Below are positions 1 to 8,234 of a DNA stretch of 64,000 bases, piece by piece; positions within the stretch are counted from its first letter, which is position 1, and each line of letters starts with the position of its first letter. Source of the stretch: Marmoricola sp. OAE513. Its GTDB lineage: Bacteria > Actinomycetota > Actinomycetes > Propionibacteriales > Nocardioidaceae. A program made the translations under genes and the position numbers. The DNA is taken from the NCBI RefSeq assembly GCF_040546585.1, contig NZ_JBEPOC010000001.1, positions 3,100,001 to 3,164,000 of the forward strand, given 5' to 3'. Below the pieces are notes generated by a model. It was not told the DNA's origin. It was given only the letters and a program-made list of their open reading frames with translations, and did no database searches.

Positions 1-200
1 CCGGCGTGATCCTCAGCCGCAGCACCTCGCCCGACCTGCTGCTGATGCCGTTGCAGCCGATCGCGGCCCCGGGCCTCCCGCTGTCGGCGACGCTCGGGAT
101 CGTGCTGGCTGCGCTGCCGGCGTTCGTCACCCCGCCGACCCCGACCAGCAAGCGGCTGGCTCCGGCAGCTCGCGGTGAGCGGGAGCTGGTGGACGCATGA
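1..200 (+). CDS. ECF transporter T component, C-terminal end (partial)
   Basis: The frame is open from the window edge and ends in a TGA that overlaps the ATG of the next gene. The visible ~65 residues include one hydrophobic helix (roughly LSATLGIVLAALPAFV) followed by a Pro/Thr-rich polar tail. Directly downstream are a double ABC ATPase and an ECF S component, so the missing partner in the operon is the T component, the membrane scaffold (EcfT/CbiQ family) that couples ATPase to substrate binder. The tail style (two prolines, then a short cytoplasmic end) fits actinobacterial EcfT proteins as I know them. Identity rests mainly on context. Confidence 0.55.
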   Translation, partial: GVILSRSTSPDLLLMPLQPIAAPGLPLSATLGIVLAALPAFVTPPTPTSKRLAPAARGERELVDA

Positions 201-1870
201 GCACCGCGATCACGTTCCGCTCCGTCAGCGTCACCTACGCCGACGCCGTCGAGCCCGTCCTCGACGACGTCGACCTGGAGATCGGCGAGGGTGAGCTGGT
301 GCTCGTCGTCGGGCGCACGGGCTCGGGCAAGAGCACCCTGCTCGGGACCCTCAACGGGCTGGTGCCGCACTTCACCGGAGGGGTGCTGTCCGGGTCGGTC
401 TCGATCCACGGTCGCGACACCCGCGACCACCGGCCGCGCGACCTCGCGGACCTGGTCGGGTACGTCGGGCAGGACCCGCTCGCCGGCTTCGTCACCGACA
501 CCGTCGAGGAGGAGCTCGCCTACGCGATGGAGCAGCTCGGCCTTGCGCCGGAGGTGATGCGCAAGCGTGTCGAGGAGACCCTCGACCTGCTCGGCATCGC
601 CGACCTCCGCGACGTCCCGCTGGCCGACCTGTCCGGCGGGCAGCAGCAGCGGGTGGCGATCGGTGCTGTGCTGACCGCGCACCCACGGGTGCTCGTCCTC
701 GACGAGCCGACCTCCGCCCTGGACCCCACCGGTGCCGAGGAGGTCCTCGCCGCCATCACCCGTCTGGTCCACGACCTGGCCGTCACGGTGGTCATCGCCG
801 AGCACCGCGTCGAGCGCGTCCTCCAGTACGCCGACCGCGTCGTCCACGTCGTCGACGGTCGGGTCGAGTCCGGTGACCCCGCCGAGGTGATGCGCACCTC
901 GACCATCGCCCCGCCCGTGGTCGAGCTCGGGCGCTGGGCCGGCTGGTCCCCCCTTCCCCTCTCCGTCCGCGACGGCTACCGCGCCGCCGCAGAGCTGCGC
1001 ACCCACGCCGCCGCGGCGGAGGGCCCCCTCCAATCCCCGATTGCCCCCGGGTCGTCGGCTGCCTCCCGGTCGTCGGCTGCCTCCCGGTCGTCGAGCCTGC
1101 CGAGACGCCCCGACCCGATCCTCACGGCTCAGAACATCTCCGTCCGCCACGGCGACCTCGTCGCCGTCCGCGAGGTCAGCCTCGACCTGCACCACGGCCA
1201 GGTCACCGCCCTGATGGGTCGCAACGGCTCCGGCAAGTCCAGCCTGCTGTGGGCGCTCCAGGGCTCCGGCAAGCGGTTCAGCGGAGCAGTCCGGGTCGGC
1301 GAGGAGGACCCCGCCGACCTCACCCCGCCCGTACGCCGCACCCGCGTCGGCCTGGTGCCGCAGACGCCGTCGGACCTGCTCTACCTCCAGACCGTCGACG
1401 CCGAGTGCACCCAGGCCGACACCGAGACCCGGTCGACGCCCGGTACCTGTCGCGCGCTGCTCGACCGGATCGTCCCGGACATCGACGGCGGCACCCACCC
1501 GCGCGACCTCTCCGAGGGCCAGCGCCTCGGCCTGGTGCTGGCCATCCAGCTCTCCGCCGAGCCCCCGGTGCTGATGCTGGACGAGCCCACCCGCGGTCTG
1601 GACTACCAGGGCAAGGCAGCACTGGCCGGGGTCCTCGCCGACCTCGCCGCCCGCGGTCGCTCGGTGCTGCTCTCGACCCACGACGTCGAGTTCGTCGCCG
1701 AGGCCGCCGACCGCGTCCTGGTCCTCGCCGCCGGCGAGCTCGTCGCCGACGGCCCGACCGCCGACGTCGTCACCTCGAGCCCGGCGTTCGCGCCCCAGGT
1801 CGCCAAGGTCCTCGGTGGCGGCCTGCTCACCGTCGCCGACGTCCGTGCACGCTTCGAGGGGCTCGCGTGA
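197..1870 (+). CDS. ecfA: ECF transporter ATPase, two fused ABC domains
   Basis: 557 aa with two complete ATPase modules. Domain 1 has Walker A GRTGSGKS (39-46), signature LSGGQ (145-149) and Walker B VLVLDE (165-170). Domain 2 has Walker A GRNGSGKS (341-348), signature LSEGQ (438-442) and Walker B VLMLDE (458-463). This is the actinobacterial arrangement in which EcfA1 and EcfA2 form one chain powering vitamin or metal-ion uptake. The start overlaps the upstream gene by 4 bp and the stop overlaps the GTG of the S component, so the three are translationally coupled. The linker (about residues 285-305) is odd: it is built of near-identical six-residue units SSAASR, SSAASR and SSSLPR encoded by a DNA repeat (separate entry). 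The substrate cannot be read from this chain. Confidence 0.9.
   Translation: MSTAITFRSVSVTYADAVEPVLDDVDLEIGEGELVLVVGRTGSGKSTLLGTLNGLVPHFTGGVLSGSVSIHGRDTRDHRPRDLADLVGYVGQDPLAGFVTDTVEEELAYAMEQLGLAPEVMRKRVEETLDLLGIADLRDVPLADLSGGQQQRVAIGAVLTAHPRVLVLDEPTSALDPTGAEEVLAAITRLVHDLAVTVVIAEHRVERVLQYADRVVHVVDGRVESGDPAEVMRTSTIAPPVVELGRWAGWSPLPLSVRDGYRAAAELRTHAAAAEGPLQSPIAPGSSAASRSSAASRSSSLPRRPDPILTAQNISVRHGDLVAVREVSLDLHHGQVTALMGRNGSGKSSLLWALQGSGKRFSGAVRVGEEDPADLTPPVRRTRVGLVPQTPSDLLYLQTVDAECTQADTETRSTPGTCRALLDRIVPDIDGGTHPRDLSEGQRLGLVLAIQLSAEPPVLMLDEPTRGLDYQGKAALAGVLADLAARGRSVLLSTHDVEFVAEAADRVLVLAAGELVADGPTADVVTSSPAFAPQVAKVLGGGLLTVADVRARFEGLA
1051..1109 (+). repeat. Tandem 18-bp repeat plus interspersed-repeat unit in the ecfA linker
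   Basis: Two perfect copies of GTCGTCGGCTGCCTCCCG lie at 1051-1068 and 1069-1086. They are followed at 1087-1109 by a diverged third unit that carries the interspersed element GTCGAGCCTGCCGAGACGCC found elsewhere in the window. All three stay in frame and encode Ser/Ala/Arg-rich linker sequence between the two ABC domains. It looks like an element that inserted in a permissive linker and then expanded. Confidence 0.8.
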
Positions 1871-2712
1871 GAACGACTGCCCCCGCCATCGCCCCAGCCA
1901 TCGCGCTGCGTCCCCGCTCGGCGATCGCGATCGGTCTGGCCACCCTCGCCGGGCTGATGGCGTTCCTGTGGCCGCTGCTGGTCAGCAAGGAGTCGCTGCT
2001 GGCCGAGAACACCGCTGCGCCGCTGGTCCTCGGGTCCCTGCTCCCCGTCGTGCTGGCCGTCGTCCTGTTCGAGATCAGCGAGGGCGGCCTGGACCCGAAG
2101 GCCGTCGCGATGCTCGGTGTCCTCTCGGCGATCGGCGCGGCCATCCGCCCGCTCGGGGCCGGCACCGCGGGCATCGAGACCGTGTTCTTCCTGCTGATCC
2201 TCGGCGGCCGCGTCTTCGGCGCCGGCTTCGGGTTCGTGCTCGGAGCGACGACCCTGTTCGGCTCGGCGCTGTTCACCGGGGGAGTCGGGCCGTGGCTGCC
2301 GTACCAGATGCTCGGCGCTGCGCTCGTCGGCCTGCTGGCCGGTCTGCTGCCCCCGCTGCGCGGCGTCCCGGAACTGCTGATGCTCGCGGCGTACGGCCTG
2401 GTCGCGGGCGTGCTCTACGGGACGCTGCAGAACCTGTCGTTCTGGCCCTACGGACTCGGCCTGAAGACCGAGCTCAGCTTCGTCGCGGGCGACCCGGTCG
2501 CCGAGAACCTGCACCGGTTCGTCGTCTTCTCGTTCACCACCGCCTTCGGCTGGGACCTCGTCCGCGGCATCACCAACGTGGTGCTGATCGTGCTGACCGG
2601 CCCGGCGATCCTCGCGACCCTGCGACGTGCGGCGCGCAAGGCGTCCTTCAGCACCACCGCTCCGCGATCTCCCGGATCACCTTCGCGTTCCGGTTCGTCG
2701 CGACCCCGATGA
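1867..2712 (+). CDS. ECF transporter S component (substrate binding)
   Basis: 281 aa read from the GTG that overlaps the ATPase stop (GTGA). It has about six hydrophobic helices separated by short loops, with Gly-rich segments (LGAGTAGIETVFF, FGAGFGFVLGATTLFG) typical of integral ECF S components. As last gene of the importer operon it should bind the substrate and dock on EcfT/EcfA. The final ~20 residues are low-complexity Pro/Ser/Arg sequence read through the end of the convergent DUF1697 gene (65-bp overlap), so the functional protein probably ends near 2650. A cobalamin, thiamine, riboflavin or metal specificity cannot be told from sequence alone. Confidence 0.75.
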   Translation: MRTTAPAIAPAIALRPRSAIAIGLATLAGLMAFLWPLLVSKESLLAENTAAPLVLGSLLPVVLAVVLFEISEGGLDPKAVAMLGVLSAIGAAIRPLGAGTAGIETVFFLLILGGRVFGAGFGFVLGATTLFGSALFTGGVGPWLPYQMLGAALVGLLAGLLPPLRGVPELLMLAAYGLVAGVLYGTLQNLSFWPYGLGLKTELSFVAGDPVAENLHRFVVFSFTTAFGWDLVRGITNVVLIVLTGPAILATLRRAARKASFSTTAPRSPGSPSRSGSSRPR

Positions 2713-3178
2713 TCTTCTCCGCCCGCGCCGGTGACCGCGGCGCGTCGCCGAACCCGATGTCGTAGAGCAAGTGCAGCGCCCGGCCGCTGGCGACGAAGCG
2801 GATCCCGTCCGGCGTGAGGTCGCGGAGCTCCTCGAGGTCCGCCTCGGGGATCGGTCGCTTGAGCAGGCTGATGTAGTGCCCGTGCTTGAAGCCCTGCTCG
2901 GCGACCTCGTCCGCCTCGGCGGCGAGCGCCGTCAGCTCCGCCGGGCTGAACACGATGGTCGGCACCTCGAACCCCCGATCGGCCAGGAAGACCCCCTCGA
3001 GCTCGGCCTCGATCTTCGCCGTGGACCGCAGCGGGGAGGTGACCCGGACGTTCCCGGTCTGGATGTAGGTCTCGACGTCGCCGTAGCCGGCGCGCTCGAG
3101 GGCCGCGCGCAGGTCCGCGGTCCGGTACGGACGCTTGCCGACGTTGACCGCGCGGAGGAAGCCGATGTGGGTGGGCAC
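2648..3178 (-). CDS. DUF1697 family protein
   Basis: 176 aa from GTG at 3176-3178. The N-terminus THIGFLRAVNVGKR and the segment YIQTGNVRV are the family hallmarks (compare LLRGINVGG and YIQSGNVVF in other members); the C-terminus AEKIIGVATNRNAKVIREIAE also fits. The biochemical role of DUF1697 is not established. The start was chosen because the homology begins there and a TACGTT -10 lies 6 bp upstream; longer starts would run into the divergent gene. It converges on the ECF S component with a 65-bp overlap. Confidence 0.85.
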   Translation of the reverse strand: MPTHIGFLRAVNVGKRPYRTADLRAALERAGYGDVETYIQTGNVRVTSPLRSTAKIEAELEGVFLADRGFEVPTIVFSPAELTALAAEADEVAEQGFKHGHYISLLKRPIPEADLEELRDLTPDGIRFVASGRALHLLYDIGFGDAPRSPARAEKIIGVATNRNAKVIREIAERWC

Positions 3179-3183
3179 GTGGA

Positions 3184-3190
3184 TAACGTA
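3184..3190. promoter_or_regulatory. Overlapping divergent -10 elements (TAACGTA)
   Basis: Read on the plus strand, TAACGT (3184-3189) ends 7 bp before the ATG at 3197. Read on the minus strand, TACGTT (3190-3185) ends 6 bp before the GTG at 3178. The same seven bases can therefore serve as -10 for both genes, each as a leaderless transcript. No clear -35 is visible on either side, as expected because it would lie inside the opposite gene. Confidence 0.55.
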
Positions 3191-3196
3191 GTCGCC

Positions 3197-4777
3197 ATGT
3201 ACCCCGGAACCTGGGCAGCGACCACCCCCGACAAGCCCGCCGCGATCATGGCCGGCACCGGCGAGACCCTGACGTACGCCGAGCTGGAGGAGCGCAGCGC
3301 CCGGCTCGCGCGACACCTGTACGACGGTGGCCTGCGCCCGGGCGACGTGATCGCCCTGCTCACCGAGAACCGTCTCGAGGCGTTCGTCGCGTACTGGGCG
3401 GCCCTGCGTTCCGGCCTCTACATCACGGCGGTCAACCACAACCTGTCCACCGACGAGGCGGCGTACATCGTGCAGGACTGCGGCGCGAAGGTGCTGATCG
3501 CCTCCGCGAGCAAACGAACCCTCGTCGAGGGCGTGACCGCCGCCGTGGACGTCCCGGACAGGCTCGCGTACGGCGGCCCGATCCCCGGCTTCGCCAGCTT
3601 CGAGGAGGCGCTCGCGGCCGCCAGTGCGGACCCGCTACCCAGCCAGCCGCACGGCGACGACTTCCTGTACTCCTCGGGCACCACCGGTCGTCCCAAGGGC
3701 ATCAAGCTGCCGCTGCTGCCGATCAGCGTGGACGAGCCCGGCTACCCGTACGTGACGATCTTCGGGGGGCTGTTCGGCTACGGGCCCGAGACCGTCTACC
3801 TCTCGCCGGCGCCGTTCTACCACGCAGCGCCGCTCCGCTTCATGGGCGTCGTCCAGGCGGTCGGCGGCACCGTGGTGATGATGGAGAAGTTCGACGCGGA
3901 CGCGTTCCTGACCGCCGTCGAGCGCTACCGGGTCACCGACACCCAGGTCGTCCCGACGATGTTCGTCCGGCTGCTGAAGCTCCCGGCCGAACGCCGTGCT
4001 ACCGCGGACGTGTCGTCCTTCAGGACGGTCGTGCACGCGGCCGCCCCGTGCCCGGTCGAGGTCAAGCGGCAGATGATCGACTGGTTCGGGCCGGTGATCC
4101 ACGAGTACTACGCCAGCACCGAGGCGATCGGAGCGACGTACGTGAACTCGACCGACTGGCTCGCCCACCCGGGCACGGTCGGCAAGCCGCTGCTCGGCAT
4201 TCCGCGGATCTGCGGTCCCGACGGCGAGCTGCTCGGCGCCGGCGAGGTCGGCACCGTCTACTTCGAGCGCGACGAGCTGACCTTCAGCTACCACGGCGAC
4301 CCCGAGAAGACCGCGTCCACCAAGCATCCCGAGCAGCCGAACTGGGCCACCGTCGGCGACCTCGGCTATCTCGACGCCGAGGGCTTCCTGTTCCTGACCG
4401 ACCGCAAGGCGTTCATGATCATCAGCGGTGGGGTGAACATCTACCCCCAGGAGATCGAGGACGCCTTCAGCCTGCACCCCGCGGTCGCGGACATCGCCGT
4501 GATTGGCGTCCCCGACGAGGAGATGGGGGAGCGGGTCGTCGCGTACGTCGAGCCCTCCGACCAGGGAGGCGACGACCCGGGGGCAGAGCGAGTCCCGGTG
4601 GTTGAGCTCGTCGAAACCCTCCGCACCTACGCACGGGAGAAGATCGCGCACTACAAGGTGCCCCGCGAGTTCATCGTCACCGACGACCTGCCGCGCACCC
4701 CCACCGGCAAGCTGGTCAAGGGAGTCCTCAAGGACCGCTACGCCGCCGCGGCCGTCGAGCCTGCCGAGACGCCGTAA
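3197..4777 (+). CDS. Acyl-CoA synthetase (AMP-forming, ANL superfamily)
   Basis: 526 aa. It activates a carboxylic (probably fatty) acid to acyl-AMP and then acyl-CoA. The P-loop-like motif SSGTTGRPKG lies near residue 157, the YYASTE motif in the middle, the hinge motif DRKAFMIISGGVNIYPQEIE near 405-424 and the catalytic-lysine motif PRTPTGKLVKG near the end. ATG 3197 is preceded by a -10 (TAACGT) at leaderless distance. Two insertions are odd: VPVVELVET in the C-terminal domain and AVEPAETP just before the stop. Both are encoded by copies of the interspersed repeat, and the second supplies most of the last codons before the stop. The exact substrate is unknown. Confidence 0.92.
   Translation: MYPGTWAATTPDKPAAIMAGTGETLTYAELEERSARLARHLYDGGLRPGDVIALLTENRLEAFVAYWAALRSGLYITAVNHNLSTDEAAYIVQDCGAKVLIASASKRTLVEGVTAAVDVPDRLAYGGPIPGFASFEEALAAASADPLPSQPHGDDFLYSSGTTGRPKGIKLPLLPISVDEPGYPYVTIFGGLFGYGPETVYLSPAPFYHAAPLRFMGVVQAVGGTVVMMEKFDADAFLTAVERYRVTDTQVVPTMFVRLLKLPAERRATADVSSFRTVVHAAAPCPVEVKRQMIDWFGPVIHEYYASTEAIGATYVNSTDWLAHPGTVGKPLLGIPRICGPDGELLGAGEVGTVYFERDELTFSYHGDPEKTASTKHPEQPNWATVGDLGYLDAEGFLFLTDRKAFMIISGGVNIYPQEIEDAFSLHPAVADIAVIGVPDEEMGERVVAYVEPSDQGGDDPGAERVPVVELVETLRTYAREKIAHYKVPREFIVTDDLPRTPTGKLVKGVLKDRYAAAAVEPAETP
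4597..4619 (+). repeat. Interspersed repeat, GGTTGAGCTCGTCGAAACC variant, inside the acyl-CoA synthetase gene
   Basis: Imperfect palindrome related to GTCGAGCCTGCCGAGAC. It encodes VVELVET in frame within a loop of the C-terminal domain, where other family members have no such residues as far as I can recall. Confidence 0.6.
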
Positions 4778-4811
4778 CCGGACCCGGTCGTCGAGCCTGC
4801 CGAGACGCCGT
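4751..4811 (+). repeat. Two copies of the GTCGAGCCTGCCGAGACGCC repeat
   Basis: Copy one (about 4751-4775) encodes the last residues VEPAETP of the acyl-CoA synthetase, directly followed by its TAA. Copy two (4786-4811) lies in the intergenic gap before clpS. The two are direct repeats about 35 bp apart. Each unit is an imperfect inverted repeat (GTCGAGCC / GCCGAGAC halves do not pair perfectly), so a transcription-stop role is possible but unproven. Confidence 0.75.
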
Positions 4812-4824
4812 CACCGTCAGCGCC

Positions 4825-4830
4825 TAGGCT
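4825..4830 (+). promoter_or_regulatory. -10 element TAGGCT of clpS (leaderless)
   Basis: TAGGCT is followed by 7 bp and then the clpS ATG, which puts the predicted transcription start on the start codon. No Shine-Dalgarno sequence is present. Confidence 0.5.
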
Positions 4831-4837
4831 GGACACC

Positions 4838-5134
4838 ATGTCCGCGCCCAGCCCCATCGAGCTCGACGAACCGGCCACGGACGACCTCACCGTCCCGGCC
4901 ACGCCGTGGGTCACCATCGTCTGGAACGACCCGGTGAACCTGATGTCGTACGTGTCGTTCGTCTTCACCCAGCACTTCGGCTACTCCAAGGCGAAGGCGG
5001 AGAAGCTGATGATGGAGGTGCACAACGACGGCAAGTCGGTGGTCTCCGCAGGGAGTCGCGAGGAGATGGAGCGCGACGTCCAGGCGATGCACGAGTACGG
5101 GCTCTGGGCCACCATGCAGCGGGACGACGCGTGA
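4838..5134 (+). CDS. clpS: ATP-dependent Clp protease adaptor ClpS
   Basis: 98 aa, the usual length. ClpS delivers N-end-rule substrates to the ClpAP/ClpCP protease. The core [20 protein letters not shown] is diagnostic: the NDP(V/D)N segment and following helix form the N-degron pocket. The stop overlaps the GTG of the DUF2017 gene by 4 bp. In M. tuberculosis the homologue (Rv1331) sits in the same order beside a DUF2017 gene and the cysO cluster, which supports the assignment. Confidence 0.95.
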   Translation: MSAPSPIELDEPATDDLTVPATPWVTIVWNDPVNLMSYVSFVFTQHFGYSKAKAEKLMMEVHNDGKSVVSAGSREEMERDVQAMHEYGLWATMQRDDA

Positions 5135-5718
5135 GCGGTTTCGAGCGGCACCGCAAGACCGGGGCCAGCCTCGCCACGTTCAGCACCTTCGAGGCCGACC
5201 TGCTGCGCTCCCTGGCCAGCCAGCTGATCGAGCTGCTGCGCAACGAGTCCGCGACCGGGGACGTCGAGGGCGACGAGGACCCGCTCGAGGAGCTGTTCAA
5301 TTTCGACGGTCCGACGCTGGCGCCCGAGGACCCTGTCCTGCAACGACTGTTCCCCACGGCGTACGCCGAGGACGCCGAGGCCGCTGCGGAGTTCCGGCGC
5401 TACACCGAGAACGACCTGCGCAACACCAAGGCCGCGGGCGCCGCGTGCATCATCGACACGCTCGAGGACGCCGGCCTGGCGGCTGAGCCGGAGGACGGCG
5501 TCTACATCGACGTCGAGCTCGGGCCGGAGACCGCGCTGACCTGGATGCGGTCCTTCACCGACATGCGGCTTGCGATCGCCACGCGCCTCGGGATCGAGGA
5601 GGGTGACGAGGAGCGCTGGTACGCCCTGGACGACGACGACCCCGAGTCCCAGGTGCACGACATCTACGAGTGGGTCGGTTTCCTCCAGGAGACGCTGGTC
5701 CGCTCCGTGGCCGGGTGA
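5131..5718 (+). CDS. DUF2017 family protein
   Basis: 195 aa from GTG 5131, overlapping clpS (GTGA). It is strongly acidic and probably mostly helical, with the conserved ...[13 protein letters not shown]-like start and [12 protein letters not shown] motif of actinobacterial DUF2017 proteins (Rv1332 equivalent). No enzymatic motif is visible. Constant pairing with clpS suggests a role in Clp-dependent proteolysis, but that is inference from context. Confidence 0.88.
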   Translation: MSGFERHRKTGASLATFSTFEADLLRSLASQLIELLRNESATGDVEGDEDPLEELFNFDGPTLAPEDPVLQRLFPTAYAEDAEAAAEFRRYTENDLRNTKAAGAACIIDTLEDAGLAAEPEDGVYIDVELGPETALTWMRSFTDMRLAIATRLGIEEGDEERWYALDDDDPESQVHDIYEWVGFLQETLVRSVAG

Positions 5719-5740
5719 CGTCGCCCCACCCCTGACCGCC

Positions 5741-5746
5741 TAGGCT
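5741..5746 (+). promoter_or_regulatory. -10 element TAGGCT of the mec-cysO-cysM operon
   Basis: TAGGCT lies 7 bp before GTG 5754. An ATG at 5752 is out of frame and closed by TGA two codons later, so the GTG is the sensible start. Confidence 0.5.
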
Positions 5747-5753
5747 TGTCCAT

Positions 5754-6185
5754 GTGTTGAGACTGGACCAGGCGACCTACGACGCGATCGTCGCGCACGC
5801 CAAGCGGGACCACCCCGACGAGGCCTGCGGGATCGTCGCGGGCGCCGAGGGCAGCGACGTCCCCAGTCGGCACGTGCCGATGATCAACGCCGCCGGGTCG
5901 CCCACCTTCTACGAGTTCGACTCCGGCGAGCTGCTCGCGCTCTACAAGGAGATGTGGAAGAACGACGAGGAGCCGGTGGTGATCTACCACTCGCACACCG
6001 CGACCGAGGCGTACCCGAGCCGGACCGACATCGGCCTGGCGAACGAGCCCGGCGCGCACTACGTGTTGGTGTCCACACGCGAACACGGGAATAGTGAGGG
6101 CCCGGTGGAGTTCAGGTCCTACAGAATCATCGACGGAACCGTCACCGAAGAAGACGTCGCCATCTCCGGCGAAGAGAAGAGCTGA
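5754..6185 (+). CDS. mec: CysO-cysteine peptidase, JAMM/MPN metalloprotease
   Basis: 143 aa. It releases cysteine from the CysO-cysteine conjugate made by CysM. The JAMM zinc site is complete: Glu23 in DEACG, then H79-x-H81-x7-S89-x2-D92 in HSHTATEAYPSRTD. It stands immediately upstream of cysO and cysM, the same set as Rv1334-Rv1336. A leaderless GTG start is likely (TAGGCT 7 bp upstream). Confidence 0.93.
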   Translation: MLRLDQATYDAIVAHAKRDHPDEACGIVAGAEGSDVPSRHVPMINAAGSPTFYEFDSGELLALYKEMWKNDEEPVVIYHSHTATEAYPSRTDIGLANEPGAHYVLVSTREHGNSEGPVEFRSYRIIDGTVTEEDVAISGEEKS

Positions 6186-6192
6186 GGAAGCA

Positions 6193-7411
<1,219 letters not shown>

Positions 7412-7412
<1 letters not shown>

Positions 7413-7771
7413 TGGACGTCCTAGGGATCATTCTGGCCGTGCTCTGCGGCGCGGTCGCCCTGCTGCTCGTCGTCGACATCGTCCGCGACCGCAACAACAC
7501 CAACCCGCCGTTCTTCGGCATGATCGCGATCGAGGCCGGGCTGGTGGTCCAGCTGGTGTGGGGCCTCGCGCGGCTGACCGGCGACCACGACGGCGTCGAG
7601 GTCGGTGCGTACGTCGGGTACCTGCTCGGCGCCCCGCTGCTCATCCCGGTCGGCTGGCTCTGGGGCGCCTCGGAGAAGAACCGCGCCGGGACCGCAGTGG
7701 TCCTGGTCGCCGTCCTCGTGGTGCCGGTGCTGCTGCTGCGGCTGCACCACCTCTGGAACGTGCATGGCTGA
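7412..7771 (+). CDS. Small integral membrane protein, four helices
   Basis: 119 aa coupled to cysM (TGATG overlap). Four hydrophobic segments cover about 4-22, 38-55, 70-86 and 92-112, with a short RDRNNTN loop after helix one. No family motif recognised beyond a generic actinobacterial membrane protein pattern. A rhomboid gene occupies this slot in M. tuberculosis; this protein lacks a GxSx motif and is not a rhomboid. It probably belongs to the same transcript as cysM. Confidence 0.7.
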
Positions 7772-8174
7772 GCGGGTGGCCGAGACCTCCCGGGGCTTCG
7801 GCCGGGTCCTGGTCTTCGTGTACGGCGTGATCGCGTTCGCCGCCACCGGCCGGGCGTCCTTCGAGCTCACCACGAAGTTCGACGAGGCGCCGTTCCCCTA
7901 CTCGCTCTCGATCGCCGCCGCGGTGATCTACGTCGTCGCGACCTGGGCGCTGGCCACCGGGCGTCGCGCGATCGCGGTGGCGACCGTCTCCTTCGAGCTC
8001 GTCGGCGTGCTCGCCGTCGGCGTCAGCAGCCTGGTGTGGACCGACAAGTTCCCCGAGGCCAGCGTCTGGTCCGACTTCGGTGCCGGTTACGGCTGGGTCC
8101 CGCTGGTGCTGCCGTTCGTCGGCCTCTGGTGGCTCTGGAAGACGTCGGTCGTCGAGCCTGCCGAGACGCCGTGA
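7764..8174 (+). CDS. Small integral membrane protein ending in a repeat-encoded tail
   Basis: 136 aa, overlapping the previous gene by 8 bp. Four predicted membrane helices follow a short polar N-terminus; the order of hydrophobic segments resembles small actinobacterial proteins of unknown function. The last residues SVVEPAETP and the TGA come from an interspersed repeat copy, identical to the tail of the acyl-CoA synthetase at 4777. The original stop was therefore probably replaced when the repeat inserted. Confidence 0.7.
   Translation: MAERVAETSRGFGRVLVFVYGVIAFAATGRASFELTTKFDEAPFPYSLSIAAAVIYVVATWALATGRRAIAVATVSFELVGVLAVGVSSLVWTDKFPEASVWSDFGAGYGWVPLVLPFVGLWWLWKTSVVEPAETP
8147..8173 (+). 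repeat. Interspersed repeat GTCGAGCCTGCCGAGACGCC at a gene end
   Basis: Same unit as at 1087, 4751 and 4786. Here GTCGTCGAGCC...GACGCCGTGA supplies the final codons and stop of the upstream membrane protein gene. Confidence 0.75.
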
Positions 8175-8182
8175 GACCGGTT

Positions 8183-8223
8183 GGTCGAGCGTAGTCGAGA
8201 CCAGGTCCCGACTACGCTCGACC
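8183..8223. terminator. Inverted pair of repeat units between convergent genes
   Basis: GGTCGAGCGTAGTCGAGACC (8183-8202) is followed after one base by its reverse complement with a single mismatch (8204-8223). The resulting hairpin of about 17-18 bp lies between the stop of the plus-strand membrane gene (8174) and the stop of the minus-strand protease (8235). No U-tract follows. A bidirectional terminator is likely; it is also a second sequence variant of the interspersed repeat family. Confidence 0.6.
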
Positions 8224-8234
8224 GCCCAGGTTGC

